A stretch of DNA of 64,000 nucleotides from Nesterenkonia xinjiangensis (GTDB taxonomy: Bacteria; Actinomycetota; Actinomycetes; Actinomycetales; Micrococcaceae), in NCBI RefSeq assembly GCF_013410745.1, contig NZ_JACCFY010000001.1:1984001-2048000 (forward strand), given 5' to 3'. Below the pieces are notes generated by a model that saw only the letters and a program-made list of their open reading frames with translations, was not told the DNA's origin and did not search any database. Positions 57,985-64,000 of the stretch are shown here, piece by piece. The translations under genes were made by a program, and so were the position numbers. Each line of letters begins with the position of its first letter. The stretch's first letter is position 1.

Positions 57985-59507
57985 CGGCAGAGAGTCCCAG
58001 CCCGACGACGGTGGACGACTCCGAAGAGCTGGGCCTCGTCTCCGCCGTCGAGGTGCTGCGACGCTTCGCCCGTCGAGAGCTGGCGCCGAGCGAGTACCTG
58101 GAGCACCTGCTCCGGCGGATCCAGGACGACGAGGCCGAGCCCCGGCCCGTGAACGCCTTCACCGAGGTGCTCCACGAGGAGGCGCGCCGGCTGGCGCAGG
58201 AAGCCGACCGCCAATACCTGCGCACCCCGTCGGAGCAGAGCCCCGGCGGCCCATCAGGCGACCGCCGTCTCCTCGGACTCCCCGTGGCCACCAAGGAGAA
58301 GCATGCTCTGGCGGGCAGGTCCCACAGCCAGGGCATGCGAGCCTACGCCGACGTCATCGCCGACTCGGACCATCCTGTGGTGCAACGGATCCGCCGCCAT
58401 GGTGGCATCGTCCACGGCCGGACGGCCTCGCCGGAGTTCTCCTGCGCGACCTTCACCCACACTCGCCTCTGGGGCGTGACACGGAACCCCTGGGACCGTG
58501 AGCTGAGCCCGGGAGGCTCCTCAGGCGGCGCCTCCGCGGCGCTCGCCGCGGGGATGGCTCCGCTGGCGACTGCCTCCGACATCGCCGGTTCCACCCGTCT
58601 CCCGGCGGCCTTCACCGGCGTGGTCGGCTACAAGCCGCCGTACGGAGCCGTGCCGGGGGCGGGTCCCTTCGCCGCAGACTGGTACCGCGGGGACGGTCCG
58701 ATGGCCCGGACGGTCAGCGACGTCGCGCTTCTCACCGAGGTGATGCGCGGGCCGCATCCTGGCGATCATGTGACGGTGCCCACCCGGGAGGTCCCCACCA
58801 TGGCGCTCGAGCAGGCCCCGGAGGATCTGCGCGGGCGGAGGATCGTCTACTCGCCTTCGCTGGGCGACTATCCGGTCCAGCGCGGTGTGCGGCTGCAGGT
58901 CGATGAGGCCGTGGCCGCCATGGAATCGGCAGGGGCGGAGATCGTCGAGGTCGAGCTGCCGTGGACGACGGCGGAGATCCGTGAGGTGACGATGGCGCAT
59001 TTCGGGCATCTCCTCGCCGACGGCATGGGGCAGCTGCTCCGGGGCCGGGAGGACACCGCAGAGGACTACACCCTGCGGTTCATGGAGGACGCGCGTCGGC
59101 AGGCGCGTCGGATCTCCCTGTTCGAGTCTGTGGACCGGGAGCGCCTCATGCAGGAGCAGCTGCACTCCGCCATGGCCGGGGCGGACGCCCTGGTCGCCCC
59201 GGTCTCGGCGATCGCGTCCCTCCCCGCGACAGCCACGTGCCTGGACGGACTCACCGTGGACGACGTCTTCGAGGGCGGGGAACGGCACCTGGAGCACTAC
59301 TGGGAGGCGCATATGACCGTCCCCTTCAACGTGGCGAACAGGTGCCCGGTGATGTCGGTGCCGGCCGGGATCCACCAGGGCAGGCCGGTGGGGCTGCAGA
59401 TCGTGGGGCACCCCTACGACGAGGCCGCGGTCTTCGACATCGCCGCACGCTTCGAAAAGATCCGTCCCTGGGCGCACCGCCGCCCCGGGCGGACTTCTGG
59501 CGGATGA
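57981..59507 (+). CDS. Amidase signature family enzyme
   Basis: 508 residues. The catalytic triad of amidase signature enzymes is visible: Lys105 in PVATKEKHAL, cis-Ser180/181 in GGSSGGASAAL, and nucleophile Ser204 in SDIAGSTRLPAAFTG. The C-terminal NRCPVMSVPAGIHQGRPVGLQIVG is typical. It hydrolyses a carboxamide to acid plus ammonia. An extended N terminus with ELAPSEYLEHLLRRI is the usual helical region. It is coupled to the M20 gene and convergent with the aminotransferase gene 27 bp beyond its stop. GatA is unlikely because gatB and gatC are absent here. Confidence 0.88.
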   Translation: MTAESPSPTTVDDSEELGLVSAVEVLRRFARRELAPSEYLEHLLRRIQDDEAEPRPVNAFTEVLHEEARRLAQEADRQYLRTPSEQSPGGPSGDRRLLGLPVATKEKHALAGRSHSQGMRAYADVIADSDHPVVQRIRRHGGIVHGRTASPEFSCATFTHTRLWGVTRNPWDRELSPGGSSGGASAALAAGMAPLATASDIAGSTRLPAAFTGVVGYKPPYGAVPGAGPFAADWYRGDGPMARTVSDVALLTEVMRGPHPGDHVTVPTREVPTMALEQAPEDLRGRRIVYSPSLGDYPVQRGVRLQVDEAVAAMESAGAEIVEVELPWTTAEIREVTMAHFGHLLADGMGQLLRGREDTAEDYTLRFMEDARRQARRISLFESVDRERLMQEQLHSAMAGADALVAPVSAIASLPATATCLDGLTVDDVFEGGERHLEHYWEAHMTVPFNVANRCPVMSVPAGIHQGRPVGLQIVGHPYDEAAVFDIAARFEKIRPWAHRRPGRTSGG

Positions 59508-59534
59508 TCCTTCCCCGGCCAGCAGGTCCACGGA

Positions 59535-60950
59535 TCAGATCAGGCTCCACGCCTCGCTGAGGACGCTGCGCAGGATCTGCTCGATCTCCTCGAGGTCCTC
59601 GGTGGTGGCGATCAGCGGAGGGCTGAGCTGGATGACGGGGTCGCCACGGTCGTCGGCCCGGCAGTAGAGGCCCTCGGCGAAGAGCTTCTTGGAGATGAAT
59701 CCGTAGAGGATCCGCTCGCACTCCTCGGCGCTGAAGCTGGCCCGCGTGCTCTTGTCCTTGACCAGCTCGATCCCGTAGAAGAACCCCTCCCCGCGGACGT
59801 CTCCGACGATCGGCAGGTCGAGCAGCTTCTCCAGGGTGCTGCGGAAGGCTCCGGCGTTCTGCTGCACGTGCTCGAGGACCTTCTCCTCCTCGAAGATCTC
59901 CAGGTTCTTGAGGCCGACGGCGGTGGAGACCGGGTGCCCGCCGAAGGTGTAGCCGTGGCCGAACATCGCGCCGGGCTCCAGGAACGGCTCCATCAGCCGG
60001 TCTGAGGCGAGGACCGCGCCCAGGGGCGCATAACCGGAGGTGATGCCCTTGGCGGTGGTGATCATGTCCGGCTGGTAGCCGAAGTGCTCGGCGCCGAACA
60101 TGTGCCCCAGCCGTCCGAAGGCGCAGATGACCTCGTCGGAGACGAGCAGCACGTCGTGCTCGTCGCAGATCTCGCGGACGCGCTGGAAGTAGCCGGGCGG
60201 GGGAGGGAAGCAGCCGCCGGCGTTCTGGACAGGCTCCAGGAAGACCGCGGCCACGGTGTCCGGCCCCTGCGCCTCGATCGCCAGGGCGATCTGGTCCGCC
60301 GCCCAGATGCCGAACCGCTCGAGGCTCTGCTGGTCCTGGACCTCCAGGGCTCCCGCGGTGAGCTCGGCGGCGCGGTAGGCGTTGGTGTTGCTGACGTGCA
60401 CTGTGCTGGGGACCAGGGGCTCGAAGTCTTGCTTGAGTCCGGCGATGCCGGTGATGGACAGCGCGCCATGGGTGGTGCCGTGATAGGCCGTCGCACGGCT
60501 GATCACCTTGTGCTTGGTCGGCCTGCCGGTGAGGCGGAAGTAGTTCTTGGCCAGCTTCCAGGCCGTCTCCACCGCTTCGCTGCCGCTGTTGGTGAAGAAC
60601 ACGCGGTTCAGGTCGCCGGGGGTGAGCTGGGCCAGGCGCTCGGCGAGCTCGATGGCCGGCGGGTGGGCGTAGGACCACAGCGGCATGAACTCCAGCTCGG
60701 TGGTCTGCGCCGCCGCCGCCTCGGCGAGATCCCGGCGTCCGTGTCCCAGCTGAGAGGTGAACAGGCCGGCCAGTCCGTCGATGTACCGCCTGCCCTGGGT
60801 GTCCCAGAGGTGGACCCCTTCGCCACGCACCATGATCGGCACGTGGTCCTCGGGTGAGGATCCGTGCCGGGTGAAGTGCATCCAGAGATGCCGTGTCGCC
60901 GCGGTCTGGAGGCGAGTCGTCTCATCCTGAGGCAGAGGGGGTCGAGTCAT
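59535..60950 (-). CDS. Class-III omega-aminotransferase
   Basis: 471 residues from ATG 60950 (GTG 60965 would add five). PLP Lys301 is in TTAKGITSGYAPLGA. FTNSGSEAVETAWKLAKNYF, AYHGTTHGALS and LVSDEVICAFGRLGHMFGAEHFG are the class-III marks. The sequence resembles putrescine/beta-alanine:pyruvate aminotransferases. The divergent aldehyde dehydrogenase and the PuuB-like oxidase support a role in amine breakdown: it would convert a diamine or omega-amino acid to the aldehyde. It faces the amidase gene tail to tail. Confidence 0.85.
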   Translation of the reverse strand: MTRPPLPQDETTRLQTAATRHLWMHFTRHGSSPEDHVPIMVRGEGVHLWDTQGRRYIDGLAGLFTSQLGHGRRDLAEAAAAQTTELEFMPLWSYAHPPAIELAERLAQLTPGDLNRVFFTNSGSEAVETAWKLAKNYFRLTGRPTKHKVISRATAYHGTTHGALSITGIAGLKQDFEPLVPSTVHVSNTNAYRAAELTAGALEVQDQQSLERFGIWAADQIALAIEAQGPDTVAAVFLEPVQNAGGCFPPPPGYFQRVREICDEHDVLLVSDEVICAFGRLGHMFGAEHFGYQPDMITTAKGITSGYAPLGAVLASDRLMEPFLEPGAMFGHGYTFGGHPVSTAVGLKNLEIFEEEKVLEHVQQNAGAFRSTLEKLLDLPIVGDVRGEGFFYGIELVKDKSTRASFSAEECERILYGFISKKLFAEGLYCRADDRGDPVIQLSPPLIATTEDLEEIEQILRSVLSEAWSLI

Positions 60951-61011
60951 CTCACCATGGTGCACCGGCCACGCCCCTCATTCAAGAGAATCAGCGAAAA
61001 AGATCTGTTTC

Positions 61012-61073
61012 AACAACGAAATCAGTTGTTCACAGACTGATGCTTGGCTTGATCCGTACATCCCATGTATCGT
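61012..61073. promoter_or_regulatory. Operator and promoter between aminotransferase and aldehyde dehydrogenase
   Basis: AACAAC (61012-61017) and GTTGTT (61025-61030) form an inverted repeat in an AT-rich stretch. TTGGCT (61044-61049) and TATCGT (61068-61073), 18 bp apart, could be the plus-strand promoter. CCCATGTATCGTGGG (61062-61076) is a second dyad over the -10. Confidence 0.4.
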
Positions 61074-61143
61074 GGGTGCCAGTGATCGACATCACATCGG
61101 ATGCCCGGGAGTCACGAAGCTGGGCAGGAGGAGGAGACCAGGG

Positions 61144-62583
61144 ATGGCACTGACGGAGTTCTTCAACGTGGTCGACGGCGAGAAGGTCCCCGCCGCGTCG
61201 GGGGCGACCTACGACGTCGTCGCCCCGCACCTGGGGGAGGTCTACGCCCGGGCGCCGCTCTCCGGCGCCGAGGACGTCGACCGCGCCTACTCCGCAGCGG
61301 CTCGCGCCTTCGAGACCTGGAAGCGGGTGACACCCAGGGAGCGCGGTGAGGCCCTGCTGAGGATCGCCGACGCCCTGCAGGCGCGCTTCGACGAGTTCGT
61401 CGACGCCGAGTGCCAGGACACGGGGAAGCCGAAGCATCTGACGGCCGCCGAAGAGATGCCGATGAACATCGACCACTTCCGGTTCTTCGCCGGTGCCGGG
61501 CGCCTCTTGGAGGGGAAGGCCGCCGCAGAGTACATGGAGGACCACACCTCCTTCGTGCGTCGGGAGCCGGTCGGCGTCGTCGGGCAGGTGACCCCGTGGA
61601 ACTATCCGCTGCCGATGCTCATCTGGAAGGTCGCGCCGGCGCTGGCTGCAGGCAACACCATCGTGCTCAAGCCCAGTGACACCACCCCGGCGACCTCCAC
61701 CCTGTTTGCCGAGCTCTGCGCCGAGATCCTCCCGCCGGGCGTCTTCAACGTGATCTGCGGCGACCGGGACACTGGCCGGGCGCTGGTCGCCCACGACACC
61801 CCCGCGATGGTCGCCATCACCGGCTCTGTCCGCGCCGGGATGCAGGTAGCCCAGGCCGCCGCCCAGGACCTCAAGAAGGTCCACCTGGAACTCGGCGGCA
61901 AGGCGCCGGTCATCGTCCACGACGATGCCGACGTCGCCTCCGCGGCCGAGGGGATCGCCGCCGCCGGCTACTTCAACGCCGGGCAGGACTGCACCGCCGC
62001 CACCCGGGTGCTGGTCCACGAGTCCATCCATGACGAGTTCCTCGCCGCGCTGAAGCAGCAGGCCGAGAGCACCACCGTCGGCGGCCCCGATGACGAGAGC
62101 GCCGACGTCTGCCCGCTGAACAACGCGGACCAGCTGGCCAAGGTCACCGAGAAGGTCGCCTCCCTCCCGGAGCACGTGCAGCTGGTCACCGGCGGACACC
62201 GGGTGGGGGAGGTCGGCTACTTCTACGCCCCCACCGTCCTGGCCGGGCTCGCGCAGGACGACGAGCTCATCCAGGAGGAGGTCTTCGGGCCGGTGATCAC
62301 CGTCCAGAGCTTCTCGACGGAGAAGGAGGCGCTGGCCATGGCCAACGACGTCAAGTACGGCCTCGCCTCCAGCGTGTGGACCAGCGACCACGGCCGCGCC
62401 ATGCGCGCCTCCCGGGAGCTGGACTTCGGCTGCGTGTGGATCAACACCCACATCCCCTACCTCTCCGAGATGCCCCACGGCGGCTTCAAACACTCGGGCT
62501 ACGGCAAGGACCTCTCGATGTACGGCCTGGAGGACTACACGCGGATCAAACACGTCATGAGCTTCATCGGAGACGGTGAGTAG
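61144..62583 (+). CDS. Gamma-aminobutyraldehyde-type dehydrogenase
   Basis: 479 residues from ATG 61144 (GGAGGAGGAG precedes it; an in-frame GTG-type extension upstream covers the promoter). Catalytic Cys283 is in NAGQDCTAATR, general base Glu249 in HLELGGKAPVIV, and the NAD site is PWNYPLPMLIWK. MPHGGFKHSGYGKDLSMYGLEDYTRIKHVM is the characteristic end of the aminobutyraldehyde/betaine aldehyde subgroup (PatD-like). It would oxidise 4-aminobutanal from putrescine to GABA. It forms an operon with the FAD oxidoreductase 13 bp downstream. Confidence 0.88.
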   Translation: MALTEFFNVVDGEKVPAASGATYDVVAPHLGEVYARAPLSGAEDVDRAYSAAARAFETWKRVTPRERGEALLRIADALQARFDEFVDAECQDTGKPKHLTAAEEMPMNIDHFRFFAGAGRLLEGKAAAEYMEDHTSFVRREPVGVVGQVTPWNYPLPMLIWKVAPALAAGNTIVLKPSDTTPATSTLFAELCAEILPPGVFNVICGDRDTGRALVAHDTPAMVAITGSVRAGMQVAQAAAQDLKKVHLELGGKAPVIVHDDADVASAAEGIAAAGYFNAGQDCTAATRVLVHESIHDEFLAALKQQAESTTVGGPDDESADVCPLNNADQLAKVTEKVASLPEHVQLVTGGHRVGEVGYFYAPTVLAGLAQDDELIQEEVFGPVITVQSFSTEKEALAMANDVKYGLASSVWTSDHGRAMRASRELDFGCVWINTHIPYLSEMPHGGFKHSGYGKDLSMYGLEDYTRIKHVMSFIGDGE

Positions 62584-62596
62584 GACGGGGAACGCC

Positions 62597-64000
62597 GTGG
62601 AGACCACGACGACCGGATGGGGACGTCAGGCGCTGGAGGGCGCGAAGCTGGCCCCGCTCTGGCTGGACACCGAGCGGCGCCCGGCGCCCCGCCCTGCTGC
62701 CCAGGACGGCGCGCAGGTCGACCTGCTCGTCGTCGGTGGGGGCTTCACCGGGCTGTGGACCGCACTCCGGGCGGTGGAGCGTTCGCCGGGCACTCGAGTT
62801 CTGCTGGTCGAGGCGGATCGCCTCGCCGAGCACGCCACCGGCCGCAACGGCGGGTTCTGCGAGGCGAGCCTGACCCACGGCGAGGAGAACGGGCGCAGCC
62901 GCTGGCCCCAGGAGTACGAGACCCTGGAGCGGCTGGGCCTCGAGAACCTCGACGAGATCCAGGAGACGGTCGAGCGCTACGGGATCGACTGCGGCTTCCT
63001 CCGTGGAGGAGCGCTCAGCGTGGCCACCCGCCCCCATGAGGTCGAGGCCTTCGAACCCGGCACACCGGGATTCCTCGACGCCGACGCCGTCCGTCAGCAC
63101 GTGGACTCTCCCACCTATCTGGCCGGCCGCCTCGATCCCGACGCCTGTGCGGTCGTGGACCCCGCCCGGCTGGCCTGGGGACTGGCCGAGGCGGCGGAGT
63201 CGCACGGCGTGACGATCAGTGAGCACAGCCGTCTGGAGTCGATCCGCCGCTCCTCGGCCGCGACTCGGGGCGGGGTCGCGGTGCGCCTGAGCACGCCGCA
63301 GGGGGAGGCCACGGTCACCGCGGGACGCGTGGTGCTGGCGACCAACGCCTTCCCGAATCCCCTGGGCCGTTCGTGGAGACATCTGCGGACCCGGTGGGAG
63401 ACGGTGCCCGTCTATGACTATGTGCTGGCCACGGAGCCGCTCACCGATGAGCAGCTGGCCGCGATCCGCTGGGATCCTGCGGTCGGTGTGGCCGATGCGG
63501 GCAACCAGTTCCACTACTACCGCATCACGCCGGACCGCAGGATCCTCTGGGGCGGCTATGACGTGATCTATCACTTCGGGCGCTCGATCCAGCAGGAGCA
63601 CCTCGACAGGCCCAGGACCTACCAGAAGCTCGCCGACCACTTCGCCCAGACGTTCCCGCAGCTCGAGGGGATCCGCTTCACCCACCGGTGGGCCGGGGTG
63701 ATCGACACCTCCACTCAGTTCTGTGCGCTGTTCGGGCGTGCGCACGGGGGTCGGACCGTCTACGCCACCGGGTTCACCGGTCTCGGCGTCGGCGCCTCTC
63801 GATTCGCTGCAGAGGTGATGCTGGACCTCCTGGAGAGGCGTCGGACGGAGCGCACCCAGCTGGAGATGGTCCGGAGGCGGCCGCTCCCGTTCCCGCCGGA
63901 GCCGCTGGCCTGGATCGGCATCAGGATCACCACCTGGGCCCGGGTCCGCGAGGACCGGACAGGTCGGAAGAATCTCTGGCTCCGGGCCCTGGACCGCCTG
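62597..64000 (+). CDS. FAD-dependent oxidoreductase (DAO/PuuB-like), 3' truncated by the window
   Basis: 468 codons are open to the last base, starting at GTG 62597 (GGACGGGG before it); there is no stop within the window. The dinucleotide-binding motif is VDLLVVGGGFTGLWTAL, and HATGRNGGFCEASLTHG is typical of the gamma-glutamylputrescine oxidase-like DAO family. Further motifs are VVLATNAFPN, ILWGGYDVIYHFG and YATGFTGLGVGASRF. It would oxidise an amine to an aldehyde with H2O2 release. With the aldehyde dehydrogenase 13 bp upstream and the class-III aminotransferase divergent, it fits polyamine or amine catabolism. The end of the protein is not visible. Confidence 0.85.
   Translation, partial: METTTTGWGRQALEGAKLAPLWLDTERRPAPRPAAQDGAQVDLLVVGGGFTGLWTALRAVERSPGTRVLLVEADRLAEHATGRNGGFCEASLTHGEENGRSRWPQEYETLERLGLENLDEIQETVERYGIDCGFLRGGALSVATRPHEVEAFEPGTPGFLDADAVRQHVDSPTYLAGRLDPDACAVVDPARLAWGLAEAAESHGVTISEHSRLESIRRSSAATRGGVAVRLSTPQGEATVTAGRVVLATNAFPNPLGRSWRHLRTRWETVPVYDYVLATEPLTDEQLAAIRWDPAVGVADAGNQFHYYRITPDRRILWGGYDVIYHFGRSIQQEHLDRPRTYQKLADHFAQTFPQLEGIRFTHRWAGVIDTSTQFCALFGRAHGGRTVYATGFTGLGVGASRFAAEVMLDLLERRRTERTQLEMVRRRPLPFPPEPLAWIGIRITTWARVREDRTGRKNLWLRALDRL

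Noticed and set aside
59326-60678. 450-codon minus-strand ORF opposite the amidase end and within the aminotransferase gene
   Set aside because: The aminotransferase frame has intact PLP motifs; this one is an Arg/Ala/Pro-rich shadow.

Overview
The window is high-GC DNA with short, overlapping genes (many ATGA/TGATG stop-start overlaps), actinobacterial gene families and LPXTG-like (LASTG) wall anchors. Together with the choice-of-anchor G adhesin, DUF5819/HTTM pairs and SipW-type secretion, this suggests a Micrococcaceae-like actinobacterium (Nesterenkonia, Arthrobacter or a relative). The genus is inference. No rRNA, tRNA, IS element, phage gene or CRISPR array was found.

Region 1 (1-28.3 kb) is a cell-surface and matrix locus. 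It holds the 3' end of a giant repeat-rich wall-anchored protein (with a 43-copy 15-bp minisatellite) and two tandem DUF5819-HTTM membrane pairs. A minus-strand operon follows with two SipW-dependent (TasA/camelysin-like) secreted proteins, a SipW-type signal peptidase fused to its own LASTG-anchored tail, and a small secreted protein. An ApeA-like HEPN protein lies just upstream of that operon. Two coupled LuxR/LAL-type giant regulators come next, then a Wzx/Wzy-type exopolysaccharide operon (WecB/TagA, GT2, flippase, TupA-like ATP-grasp, initiating sugar transferase, Wzz-like, Wzy-like). A second ApeA-like HEPN paralogue sits inside this operon. A HEPN protein beside each of the two matrix systems is the most novel-looking feature of the window.

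Region 2 (28.3-48.5 kb) is a sulfur-scavenging regulon under four S-box (SAM-I) riboswitches. One heads a minus-strand set ssuB-ssuA-ssuC-acs-metY-CoA-binding protein. A second heads a flavin reductase. A third heads metN-metI-three tandem metQ paralogues-SfnB/DszC-like and DszA-like monooxygenases. The fourth heads another DszA/NtaA-like monooxygenase. The inferred logic is import of organosulfur compounds (sulfonates, sulfones or methionine derivatives), flavin-dependent desulfurisation, and sulfhydrylation to homocysteine when SAM is low. Between the third and fourth units lie two tandem ATP-grasp ligases and a GNAT, a possible small-peptide pathway, and a degenerate metQ relic.

Region 3 (48.5-64 kb) is catabolic: mmsB-mmsA-gntP (valine/3-hydroxyisobutyrate) with a divergent LysR; then DUF3311-SSS symporter-M20 amidohydrolase-amidase; then a class-III aminotransferase divergent from a gamma-aminobutyraldehyde-type dehydrogenase and a PuuB-like FAD oxidase that runs off the window end. 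The last set looks like polyamine or amino-amide breakdown.
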